A DNA stretch of 30,557 nt, taken from assembly GCA_002381945.1 (NCBI GenBank), contig DFXY01000037.1, positions 45,175-75,731 on the forward strand, read 5' to 3'. Below are positions 16,722 to 25,058 of this stretch, in pieces; the stretch's first letter is position 1, and each line of letters opens with the position of its first letter. A program made the translations under genes and the position numbers. Origin of the DNA: Bacteriovoracaceae bacterium UBA4096. GTDB lineage: Bacteria > Bdellovibrionota > Bacteriovoracia > Bacteriovoracales > Bacteriovoracaceae. The notes under the pieces were generated by a model. The model was given only the letters and a program-made list of their open reading frames with translations, had not been told where the DNA came from and made no database searches.

Positions 16722-17840
16722 TTAGGCATCGAATGAAAAGTCAAATAAGCTTAGGTAGAGAACAAATCGCTTACTTTTAGTCTGCTTGTATTTTGAACCA
16801 AGCTCCACGTCGTAGAATCCGGCGGTGATTTTGAGTAATGCCAGGTCAACCACGGCACCATAGCTATAGTATCCGCTATTTAGACCACCCATTAGTTTCA
16901 GACCAGGAATTCCAACCTGGGCACCAAATCTCAATCGTTTTCCAAAATCCATCTGCTCATTTAAGGCCCGAACATCGGCCGACACAATATAATGAAAAAG
17001 CTTAAAGTCCTGTCCGGCAGCTAAGCCCAGGTTGATTTGATCTCGGTTGTCAGCGACTTCCAGGTCATTTTCATTCTCAGCTTCTTTAAAATCGGTGCCG
17101 GTAATATCCAAGGCCGAAAGCCCGATGACAAACTGACTGGGACCTCTACGAGTGACATGTTCAATTCCCGCATCAAAACCATAACCAATCCCCTTGACCT
17201 TGCCGAGAGTTTTGAGAATTTTTTCCAACTCATCCTGATCAAGTGACTCAAGAACTGTGGGCCCCGCCAATGCTAAGGTATCCCGAACTCCAGTACGCTC
17301 AATGTATTTCACACCTAAACCTAAACTAGTCTGAGATCCGCTTTGGCTTTTTCGACTAAGTCGGGAAGTTCCCAAAGGGATGCCGACTCCAACCAGAACT
17401 CCCCGGTCAGCACGCAGATCCAGGTCCAGCATAGGATGGGAATTATTCCGAAGAAGAACATCATAACTATCATTAGCGAGGAAGCTTACTCCCACATTAA
17501 AAAGTTTAAAACCGGGTGCTATGCCTACTGCCGCATGGGCGGGATAATCCATAAGTACTTCTGAAGCTCCCACTGGTTCGTTAGGAAAGTCTTCAAAGCG
17601 TTCCAGATCATTTAAAACGTTAGTGCCATTGACCTGAGGATTAAAAGGATGAATGGTAAAATCGTTTTTATGTCTTCCCAAAGAAGCCGGATTATAAAAT
17701 AAAGTGAATTCATCATCATTTACGGCGGTAAAAGCGTCCCCCATCAACATCGCTGTAGGAGAGCGCATGTAATAAGGATTATCGAAGGCGCTCACCCCTT
17801 TATGTATAAATACGAGGCAAAGAAGAATGAGGATCTTCAT
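16722..17840 (-). CDS. Outer-membrane beta-barrel protein (PorV/UPF0164-like)
   Basis: A 372-residue exported protein. The signal peptide ends GVSA, followed by a segment AMLMGDAFTAV and then LFYNPASLGR, typical of barrel proteins of the PorV/FadL-like and UPF0164 groups, whose first region plugs or lines the barrel. The rest has alternating hydrophobic strands ending in an aromatic residue (YLSLFDFSFDA), compatible with an outer-membrane insertion signal. Its ATG overlaps the TGA of the preceding lipoprotein gene (ATGA), so the two are made together. Substrate unknown. Confidence 0.8.
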   Translation of the reverse strand: MKILILLCLVFIHKGVSAFDNPYYMRSPTAMLMGDAFTAVNDDEFTLFYNPASLGRHKNDFTIHPFNPQVNGTNVLNDLERFEDFPNEPVGASEVLMDYPAHAAVGIAPGFKLFNVGVSFLANDSYDVLLRNNSHPMLDLDLRADRGVLVGVGIPLGTSRLSRKSQSGSQTSLGLGVKYIERTGVRDTLALAGPTVLESLDQDELEKILKTLGKVKGIGYGFDAGIEHVTRRGPSQFVIGLSALDITGTDFKEAENENDLEVADNRDQINLGLAAGQDFKLFHYIVSADVRALNEQMDFGKRLRFGAQVGIPGLKLMGGLNSGYYSYGAVVDLALLKITAGFYDVELGSKYKQTKSKRFVLYLSLFDFSFDA

Positions 17841-18790
17841 TGAAGACCTATTTCAAAAATAAGTGAATAAAGATATTCCATATCATCAAGATTTGACTGG
17901 GTATTCATCAGTGTTTCACACTCAGATTGTGAAGTGGTATTGATGAGAGTACCAAGACCTGCTGCTGTGGCCGTCGTTTTAATCGCACCGACTTCCGTCG
18001 CCACATCTTCTAATTTTGACAAGGAACCACTGCTAGAGAGGTCTATATTGTCCAGAATATCCAGAATATTAGTCACTAAAACAAGCCCTTCACAAAGCCT
18101 TCTTTTGGCAGCAGAAAGATTAGCGGCAGCCAGAGACATTTCAGTATGCCCATCAGTGAAAGTGGCGCAAATACCGCCCTGGTTGCCAGGATCAATTACT
18201 AATTGGGCCCTGGAATCTGTGTAGTCTATAAAACAAGTATTACCCGCAGTCCCTAGTCCTTTAGCTCCGCTGGCATTAACATTCCCGTAGAAATTAAGAA
18301 ATTTCCCAAGATTGACCAGATTCAAAATCAAGGCCTGAACCCCCATGTCTCCTGCCTTTCTCGTACCAAACTTAGTAGTTCGATCTGTCTGAGATGGTGA
18401 TGCATCCGTAGAATCTAGTAAGACGTTTATTGCGGTTTTGATGGAAGTGTATTCTGGTGAATCAACTGCAGTTTCATCGGAAAGAGTTAATTTTGCCAGT
18501 GAGGTCATGATAGTGGAAAAATCAGTTGTATCCATACCCTCCAGGTCAGTGGAGATGAAACTGATTTCATTAAACCCTGCCTTGCATGCATGGGCCGAAG
18601 CCAAAACCTGAAGATAGATAGCATTGTCGTTATCATTTGTTACTTCACCAAGAACATCCAGCGCCTCATTACACTCCCCATTTGAGAGATGTGACAAGGC
18701 CACATCAATGGCCGAATTCATTTCTTCTTGTTGGTTGTTACCACAAGCGGATAGAGTGATCAGAAATAGAAAGATAAGATATAAACGCAC
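17837..18790 (-). CDS. Lipoprotein co-expressed with the barrel
   Basis: A 317-residue lipoprotein with lipobox LSAC (Cys16). The mature part is helical, rich in Ala, Asn, Thr and Asp, with TPR-like spacing near the N-terminus (ALSHLSNGECNEALDVLGEV) and several Cys that could pair in the periplasm. The start is GTG, preceded by GGGGGAG. It overlaps the barrel gene by 4 bp, suggesting the two products work together at the outer membrane. Family not recognised. Confidence 0.82.
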   Translation of the reverse strand: MRLYLIFLFLITLSACGNNQQEEMNSAIDVALSHLSNGECNEALDVLGEVTNDNDNAIYLQVLASAHACKAGFNEISFISTDLEGMDTTDFSTIMTSLAKLTLSDETAVDSPEYTSIKTAINVLLDSTDASPSQTDRTTKFGTRKAGDMGVQALILNLVNLGKFLNFYGNVNASGAKGLGTAGNTCFIDYTDSRAQLVIDPGNQGGICATFTDGHTEMSLAAANLSAAKRRLCEGLVLVTNILDILDNIDLSSSGSLSKLEDVATEVGAIKTTATAAGLGTLINTTSQSECETLMNTQSNLDDMEYLYSLIFEIGLQ

Positions 18791-18807
18791 AGTGCTCCCC
18801 CTAAATA

Positions 18808-18834
18808 ATTATAATCCAGAGGGATAGATGACAA
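18808..18834 (-). promoter_or_regulatory. Possible promoter of lipoprotein/barrel operon
   Basis: A perfect -10 TATAAT (18808-18813, minus strand) lies 17 bp before the GTG start. TTGTCA (18829-18834) is 15 bp upstream of it, a short spacing. Confidence 0.45.
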
Positions 18835-18858
18835 AATAGAGGGGGAAAAAGTGCCAGC

Positions 18859-20073
18859 CTAGAACTTGTTTAAATACCTGACAATTTTCGTAATGGCTTC
18901 CTGAAAGGGAACCTCTTCAATAACCAACGCTATCCTGGCAGTATTAGGCAATCCAAAATCACTACCGGGTACCACGGTAATACCTTCATTATTTAAAAGC
19001 TCATCAGCAATTAAGTCCGAATGATCCTGTTCAGGTGCAAAACGCTGAAACATAGGAGTGCGTGAAAAATCTATCATGAAATAAAATGCAGAAGTTGATT
19101 GGTACCAACAGTGTCCCAAACTTGCTTCCCGGAACTTTTCCCGAAGAGTTGCGGCGTTTTGACGGATATGGTTTTTAACCGGAGTTAAAAAGCTTTCTAA
19201 AAAATTGAAATCAAAATCTAAAAGCGCTCTTTGCATTAAAGAATTTGGACCGGATGTCGTCTGGCCCTGAATTTTTGCCATGGCCGATACAATCGAGGCC
19301 GGTGCTACGGCCCAACCAAGGCGAAGTCCGGTAGCGGCCAGAGTTTTTGAAATAGCATGAACTATAATTGTTCTTGGTAAAAGCGAGTTATCAAATTGAT
19401 AAAAATAACTAGGTTTAGGATCAAAGTAAGTGATGTCAGAATAAACTTCATCTGAAATCACAACTAAATCAGGATTCTCATGCATCAAAACTGCAAATTC
19501 TTTCATCCAGGCTTCAGAATAATGAACTCCTGATGGATTATTGGGACTGTTAACGATAATGACCTTGGTCTTAGGAGTGATGGTCTTTCTGATATCCTCA
19601 ATTGCCGGAACAAAAGCATCAAATACATTCGACTTCACGATGGTAGGAATACCACCCCAGAACTTGATCATCTCCGGATAAGACACCCAGTATGGTGCAA
19701 GAAGGATAACTTCATCCCCCGGATCAATCAACGCTCCAAGAGCATTATAAAGAGTATGCTTAGAACCATTACTTAAAATAACATCCCAATCATTTTCGAA
19801 AATTTCCGAAGGCAACTTTCGGGAATCGACAAAATGCCGGATAAGTTTTTTTCTTAGCGCCGGAAAACCTGCTGAAGGTGAATACTGATAACTTTTTAGG
19901 AAGTTTAATTGATGATGGATTTTCTCAATGAATTCATGGGTTGGCTTAATAGGAAGTTGTCCACCCGAAAGATTATAAATGACTTTACCTTCTTCCGTTA
20001 GTTGGATCGCCTTCTCATTCAACTTCATGGTGATACTATCTGATATCCCCTTCACTCTTGAACTTAGTAACAT
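18859..20073 (-). CDS. Class I/II pyridoxal-phosphate aminotransferase (aspartate type)
   Basis: A 404-residue fold-type I PLP enzyme moving an amino group between amino and keto acids. The PLP Lys243 is in ISKTLAATGLRLGW, Asp208 and Tyr211 are in SDEVYSD, and NNPSG (178-182) holds the cofactor. The arginine that binds substrate carboxylate is probably in the PNTARIAL segment near the end. Aspartate is the likeliest substrate by resemblance, but kynurenine or methionine transaminases look alike. AAGG precedes the ATG, which is nine bases after the coaD stop, so this is the last gene of the rsmD-coaD run. Confidence 0.9.
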   Translation of the reverse strand: MLLSSRVKGISDSITMKLNEKAIQLTEEGKVIYNLSGGQLPIKPTHEFIEKIHHQLNFLKSYQYSPSAGFPALRKKLIRHFVDSRKLPSEIFENDWDVILSNGSKHTLYNALGALIDPGDEVILLAPYWVSYPEMIKFWGGIPTIVKSNVFDAFVPAIEDIRKTITPKTKVIIVNSPNNPSGVHYSEAWMKEFAVLMHENPDLVVISDEVYSDITYFDPKPSYFYQFDNSLLPRTIIVHAISKTLAATGLRLGWAVAPASIVSAMAKIQGQTTSGPNSLMQRALLDFDFNFLESFLTPVKNHIRQNAATLREKFREASLGHCWYQSTSAFYFMIDFSRTPMFQRFAPEQDHSDLIADELLNNEGITVVPGSDFGLPNTARIALVIEEVPFQEAITKIVRYLNKF

Positions 20074-20082
20074 AGTCGTGCC

Positions 20083-20565
20083 TTAATCTTTAATCTTCTT
20101 TAATTCTTCATGAACCAGTGGAGGAACAAATGAAGTGATATCTCCATTGTGAATGAAAACCTCTTTCACCAGCGAACTGGAGATGTAGTAAAGCTTCTCA
20201 CTGGTCATCAGAAAAACCGTATCACAATCAGGATTAATTTTCCGATTCATGGATGCCATCTGGAATTCGATTTCAAAATCGCCAGTGGGACGCAAGCCTC
20301 TGACAATTGAACCAATTTTATTTTGCCGGGCATATTCCACAATCAGCCCACTCCAACTTTCAACTTTAATCTTTGGCTCGTGAGCAAAAAGTTTTTTTAA
20401 AACATTCACTCTTTGCTCCGTAGACATAAACGGCTTTTTGTTGGGAGAAACCGCCACAAGAACGATTATCTCATCAAAAATTTTAATGGCACGTTGGACG
20501 ATGTCGAGGTGCCCGTTGGTAAATGGATCAAAAGTTCCGGCGTATAACGCGCGTTTTTTTTCCAA
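20083..20565 (-). CDS. coaD: Phosphopantetheine adenylyltransferase
   Basis: A 160-residue enzyme making dephospho-CoA from 4'-phosphopantetheine and ATP, the penultimate CoA step. The nucleotidyltransferase motif is in AGTFDPFTNGHLD, the Arg-Gly loop is VRGLRPTGDFE, and the second motif YISSSLVKE is intact. The length is that of the family. The start is TTG with AAAGGA seven bases upstream. It lies 39 bp after rsmD, the usual neighbour in many bacteria. Confidence 0.97.
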   Translation of the reverse strand: MEKKRALYAGTFDPFTNGHLDIVQRAIKIFDEIIVLVAVSPNKKPFMSTEQRVNVLKKLFAHEPKIKVESWSGLIVEYARQNKIGSIVRGLRPTGDFEIEFQMASMNRKINPDCDTVFLMTSEKLYYISSSLVKEVFIHNGDITSFVPPLVHEELKKIKD

Positions 20566-20604
20566 GTAAAGTTCCTTTTGGAGATTAAACGAATTAATTT
20601 AATC

Positions 20605-21186
20605 TTATACTACTTTACCCACGACCACAAAGTGATCTCCTTGATCGATTTTCTTAATAACTGAATGGAATGCTCCAGTGAGCTGGTCCAGTTTGGGACC
20701 TTTTAGACGATCAGCTTCAAGCCATACTTCACCTTGAAAATTGATGTCTTTTAAAAGCGTGAGGATCTCGAAATATAGGGCATGATTTTCATAGGGAGGA
20801 TCAAAGAACAGAATGACATTTTCAGTCTCAGGTAATTGATACTGGAGCTCACGGGAGATCCAATTCTTGGCATCAAGGTTTGTCACCTTGACCATCGACT
20901 CTTCGAAGTTAAAGGCTTTCTCAATTTTGGCCTTATTATCCTTGAGGGTCAGAAAGGCCCCTTTCATCGAATCATTCAGAAAAACTTTTTGTGAACCTCG
21001 GGACAAGGCCTCAAGCCCCATGGCCCCGGAGCCCGCGCACAGATCCACAAAGACATACTCGTCCATGTGTTGACGCCAATCAAAAAGCTTTCGTTTAATC
21101 ATGACAGATGTAGGTTTAGTAGACTCTGCACGAGGAGTCGCCAGAGGAAATCCTCTGCAAGTGCCACCAAGAATTTTTACAGACAT
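20605..21186 (-). CDS. rsmD: 16S rRNA (guanine966-N2)-methyltransferase
   Basis: A 193-residue SAM-dependent rRNA methylase acting on 16S G966 during 30S assembly. The N-terminus IxGGTxRG is typical; the SAM site is DLCAGSGAMGLEALSRG and the catalytic motif is FFDPPYEN. The ATG lies three bases after the stop of the acidic upstream gene and has no strong site of its own, so translation is likely coupled. coaD follows. Confidence 0.96.
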   Translation of the reverse strand: MSVKILGGTCRGFPLATPRAESTKPTSVMIKRKLFDWRQHMDEYVFVDLCAGSGAMGLEALSRGSQKVFLNDSMKGAFLTLKDNKAKIEKAFNFEESMVKVTNLDAKNWISRELQYQLPETENVILFFDPPYENHALYFEILTLLKDINFQGEVWLEADRLKGPKLDQLTGAFHSVIKKIDQGDHFVVVGKVV

Positions 21187-21189
21187 GCA

Positions 21190-21582
21190 CTACACGGCTT
21201 TTTTGAGGACAGATTTTTCGCCGACAGGAACGGTGAATTTCATACCACCTTCCATTTCAATATTAAGCCCAGACTCAGTCACTTCCAGACAAACCACTTT
21301 GCCACCGATATCGAACTGGAGTTCAAGTGTTAGTTGGCCATGAACTTTAAAGCTCATGGATGTTGAAGCTTCCGGAGCTGATTTAGCTGCGGGGCGAGAT
21401 GTTTCTAAAGAAACGACATTTTTAGAGGCAGTGATAGGCACTGATGCCTCTTCCTCTAAAAAGGCCAGCTCTTCCATTACAGGAGAGGCGACTTTTTCAT
21501 CAGTATCTGAAAAGTCCTCTTCTAAGGCTTCAATTTCTTTCATAATGTCCGAAAGCTCTTGATCGTTGAAGCTCTTATCCAT
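21190..21582 (-). CDS. Acidic protein of unknown function, first of the rsmD run
   Basis: A 130-residue protein. The N-terminal half is very acidic (EIEALEEDFSDTDEK) and probably disordered. The C-terminal half from about 75 is a compact beta-rich domain (FKVHGQLTLELQFDIGG) with one Cys and a short basic tail. AAGGAG lies six bases before ATG. It is three bases from rsmD. I do not recognise the family, and its place upstream of rsmD/coaD does not by itself give a function. Confidence 0.75.
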   Translation of the reverse strand: MDKSFNDQELSDIMKEIEALEEDFSDTDEKVASPVMEELAFLEEEASVPITASKNVVSLETSRPAAKSAPEASTSMSFKVHGQLTLELQFDIGGKVVCLEVTESGLNIEMEGGMKFTVPVGEKSVLKKAV

Positions 21583-21783
21583 AACGTACTCCTTACAAAG
21601 ATATTTTATTTAAATAATTTAAAAGCTATAGACCTTTCGGCACTACGCGGCAAAACTTTAGGAAAATAGTCTTCTTCACTTCTTTTTTCATGACAAAAAC
21701 AGTGGGATAAGTAACAATCTTCTCTCCCAAATCAGTAATTATTTCAATACTTTTGCTTTACCAGGATAGGAGAGCCGGACCTC

Positions 21784-24624
21784 TTGAATAAGAAGACTTT
21801 TTTCGCTGAACAATGGTTACAAAAAGATGCCGAGTCACTTAAAGACTCGAACTCTTCTGCTATTGATCAGAAAATTTCGCAAACTTCGCATCCAAAAGGA
21901 AGATTTCCGACTTTCATCCATCAGCTGCGAGCTCCAAAAGTCCAGCCAATGCCGGGAGATCGTTTCTCACCCCTTCACTGCTTTGTTCCAGGATGGAAAG
22001 GGGACTCACTTCTTTCAAAAAATGCCGTTAAATTTGAAAGACTCATGACTTTGGTCCAGCTGGATATCAAGAATGAACTTTTTAAGACCAAAGATTTTCC
22101 TAAGACGATTAAGCTTGGTCTCCATAATGAGTTCATGTCTTATGCAGAAACCCTTGGACTGCATTTTGAAGGGCTGGATGAGCTAGGAAAATTCTGGCAG
22201 ATGATTGATCCGGAGAAGCTGGCCCAGGATGAAAAGCTGGCAGATTTCATCGACATCTATGCCAATCGTGTTGCTACCATTACCTTTCTAAAACTACGGT
22301 TTATCTCTTCCTTAATCGATAGCTGTAACATTGAATTAACTGACAAAGCTCTCCTCTACCCTACTGCTTTTCTTTCGCAAATTTTCAAAAAAGGCAGTGC
22401 TTCGGAACTGGAATCACGGGCCCTGGAAAGTAATCTCTATAGCTGGTATCAGCCTCACGAAGGTCTAAAAGAAGTCATGAAAGAACTTCTTTTTGTTGGT
22501 CGTGATCTGGCCATTACTGAAATCACTAAGCATATTTCTTTCCGTACTCAAGCAGCTCAGGATCAACAAAAAGTTTACTCCCACGCATTATCTCACTTGA
22601 GCTTTGGTTTATTCATCAATTCACTCCAGATCAACTATCCGCTTTGGCTGGAAACGATTGAGGGAAAATCCATTCCTCAAGGTGGATTGGAAGATGAAAG
22701 AATCATTAGCTGTAAATACTTCGGTGATTATCTCGAATCACTTTCACTCTCCCACTGGCTGGCCCAGGAAAATAATATTAATTTCCGTTGGGATGAAGTT
22801 TTGTGTCCTGATTTTAAAGGTCTGGAATTTGTCTCTGGAGTTTTCTCAAAAATTTGTAATGAACTCCAGTTTTTGACTTTCCTTGTGAACAAGGCAGTCA
22901 TTCAAAATGAGAAGCCGGTTGATTACATTTGTAAGATCATGGGCGCTCATTTTAGAAATAGAAAAAATGCACAGGCCAGACAGGGCCTTCTTTTAGAAAG
23001 CAATCCATTTTATTCGTCAACATATGACCGGGTAGTTCTGAATCTTTGTCAGTTCCCTAAGAACAATCCTCAACATTATCTGATGAGCCAGATTCTCGAT
23101 CAGGTAAAGTTTCTAAAACCTAACGGCTACTTGTTTGTCCTTTCATCTAAAAAACTTTTTGTGCCATCCCTTCGTGAGCGGCTTGAACCAGTTTTAAAAG
23201 AGCTTAAAACTGAGGCCATCTTTGACCTTGAGAATGTTAAAGGCAAAGGCGAGCTAGGCTCCTACATCTATATTTTCCGTAAGAAGAATAAAGCTGAAGC
23301 TGATAAGCAGCTTTGCTCATATTTCCGCATTTCAGCTGAGTTGGAAAATTTTCAACAATTTGCTGCGATCACTGAACACTTACGCTCTTTCTATCTTTCT
23401 CATCTCTCTGAAGTGCCTCCCATGGCCCATTTAGATTTTCAGGATTCATTCCGGGTTGAATTTTTCCAGGAAGCTGTCGTCAATGGCATGTTAATTCATT
23501 CGGCCAGTGAAGACTCAAGCAGGATTACTCACCCTTCTTATTTTAAAGGGCTACTAGCGAGCTGTGTGCCACTTGATACCATTTTTGAAATCAAGTCATT
23601 GCAAGCAGAAGAGAAAAACTTCAATCGTGATCACGGATTGAATCTTGGATTAAAACGAGATGTTTCCTACTTTATTGTTGTGGACTTTCGTCATGGAGAT
23701 GTAAATCTCGAGCTTCATCCAATGGATACCTTCAGGTCAATCCATTCCGATTACGGCGAAACTCAGTGTAGTTACTTCCAGCTCCTTCCAAAGATTCCCG
23801 GGCTCAATCCAAACATCCTGAGAAATTACTTCCTGACTCCCGTAGGGAGACAAGTCACCAACCTTACTTTTACCGGTGGTCCTCAATTGGTTAAGGGCAA
23901 TCTAAGTAAATTCCTCGTTCCTAAATTTCTAACGGAAACGGAATTACTACCGGATCATTTAAAAGCAGGTTTTAAAATTCTTGAAATGAATGAGCAGGAT
24001 CTTCTTGAGGCCACTCCTCGTGACATCCATAAGGCCTATACTCATATTAATCACATCGCTCGTGATCTGTTCCCCAGATATGCCTGCGAGATCCTCTCAC
24101 GCTTTTCTAACTTTGAAAGAACACTTCATACGCTTATCTGGAAAATGGATGACCTTCGTTTTGGGCAGAAAGTCAGTTTTAATAATCCGGTGATTCAATC
24201 TCAGTTGGTTCAAAAACCAACCCTTCCTCTTTATCCAGAGAACAAGGAAGTTTACATTGAATTCGTCGAAGGGACTGTTCCAAGTGATATTCATCGAACC
24301 CTTACTGAGACTCAATTAAAAGTATCACATGAGGGTGAACTCAAACTTTACTCCCTTGAACTGATTCATCATGGGAAAATCATCGTAAGACTTCACGCTG
24401 AAGAAGTGATGATTCTGTTTATCCAATTCCTTCTTTCTCACGCTGTAGATATTCCGATCTCAAAAATCCTCCAGGCCGTGCATGTTCCTGCCTTAGAAGA
24501 TTTAAAACAAATCATAGAGACAACTCAGTCCTTTAAGACAACTTATCAGGAACTCTTAAACGATGTGGAATCATCAATTATGAATGCCATGAGGCTTCAT
24601 GTGACCCCTAAAGGTAAGACATGA
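21784..24624 (+). CDS. Methylase/specificity-like fusion protein, catalytic motif degenerate
   Basis: A 946-residue cytosolic protein. Residues 1-360 are mostly helical. Residues about 380-500 resemble the C-terminal half of an N6-adenine DNA methylase: DRVVLNLCQF (415-424) stands where D-x-V-x-N-P-P-F would be, followed by VKFLKPNGYLFVLSS and a YIYIFRKK strand. The two prolines are lost and no SAM-binding glycine motif is visible, so methylation is unlikely. Residues about 560-716 resemble a type I specificity (HsdS) domain, ending PQLVKGNLSKFLVPKF, and a helical spacer follows (750-790). The start is TTG with AGGAGAG nine bases upstream. It overlaps dtd by ATGA. No nuclease gene is nearby. 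The assignment rests on resemblance by eye. Confidence 0.8.
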   Translation: MNKKTFFAEQWLQKDAESLKDSNSSAIDQKISQTSHPKGRFPTFIHQLRAPKVQPMPGDRFSPLHCFVPGWKGDSLLSKNAVKFERLMTLVQLDIKNELFKTKDFPKTIKLGLHNEFMSYAETLGLHFEGLDELGKFWQMIDPEKLAQDEKLADFIDIYANRVATITFLKLRFISSLIDSCNIELTDKALLYPTAFLSQIFKKGSASELESRALESNLYSWYQPHEGLKEVMKELLFVGRDLAITEITKHISFRTQAAQDQQKVYSHALSHLSFGLFINSLQINYPLWLETIEGKSIPQGGLEDERIISCKYFGDYLESLSLSHWLAQENNINFRWDEVLCPDFKGLEFVSGVFSKICNELQFLTFLVNKAVIQNEKPVDYICKIMGAHFRNRKNAQARQGLLLESNPFYSSTYDRVVLNLCQFPKNNPQHYLMSQILDQVKFLKPNGYLFVLSSKKLFVPSLRERLEPVLKELKTEAIFDLENVKGKGELGSYIYIFRKKNKAEADKQLCSYFRISAELENFQQFAAITEHLRSFYLSHLSEVPPMAHLDFQDSFRVEFFQEAVVNGMLIHSASEDSSRITHPSYFKGLLASCVPLDTIFEIKSLQAEEKNFNRDHGLNLGLKRDVSYFIVVDFRHGDVNLELHPMDTFRSIHSDYGETQCSYFQLLPKIPGLNPNILRNYFLTPVGRQVTNLTFTGGPQLVKGNLSKFLVPKFLTETELLPDHLKAGFKILEMNEQDLLEATPRDIHKAYTHINHIARDLFPRYACEILSRFSNFERTLHTLIWKMDDLRFGQKVSFNNPVIQSQLVQKPTLPLYPENKEVYIEFVEGTVPSDIHRTLTETQLKVSHEGELKLYSLELIHHGKIIVRLHAEEVMILFIQFLLSHAVDIPISKILQAVHVPALEDLKQIIETTQSFKTTYQELLNDVESSIMNAMRLHVTPKGKT

Positions 24625-25058
24625 AGATTGTCGTCCAGCGGGTTCAGGAAGCTGCCGTTTCGGTTGAAAATGAAATCATTGGTGCTATAGGAAATGGACT
24701 GCTTTTACTCGTTTGTTTTGAGCAGGGTGATGATGATCAAACTATCCAGAAGGCCATTGAGAAGATTACCAAGCTGCGTATTTTTGACGACGGCGAAGGA
24801 AAGATGAATCTGGATGTTCAGTCTGTAAATGGACAGATTTTATCAATCAGTCAATTCACCCTCAGCTGGGATGGCTCCGGCGGACACAGGCCAAGTTTTG
24901 AGAAATCCATGCAGCCTCAAGAGGCCAGACTCAAATATGCTCTGTTTAACCGGGAACTAAGAAATCGTGGATTTGATATTAAGGAAGGAAAATTCGGGGC
25001 CTTCATGAAAGTGTCACTGATCAACGATGGACCAGTGACCTTCAACTTACAGTTCTAA
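24621..25058 (+). CDS. dtd: D-aminoacyl-tRNA deacylase
   Basis: A 145-residue enzyme that hydrolyses D-aminoacyl-tRNA (and glycyl-tRNA-Ala), proofreading chirality. The SQFTL motif (77-81) and the NDGPVT cis-proline motif (135-140) are both intact. AAAGG lies seven bases before ATG, which overlaps the stop of the upstream gene by four bases. The 3' end overlaps the convergent sensor-like gene by 4 bp. Confidence 0.97.
   Translation: MKIVVQRVQEAAVSVENEIIGAIGNGLLLLVCFEQGDDDQTIQKAIEKITKLRIFDDGEGKMNLDVQSVNGQILSISQFTLSWDGSGGHRPSFEKSMQPQEARLKYALFNRELRNRGFDIKEGKFGAFMKVSLINDGPVTFNLQF

Noticed and set aside
21784..24624. Active type I restriction-modification or BREX defence system
   Set aside because: No intact N-P-P-F/Y motif, no SAM loop, no HsdR or other defence gene nearby, and coupling to dtd.
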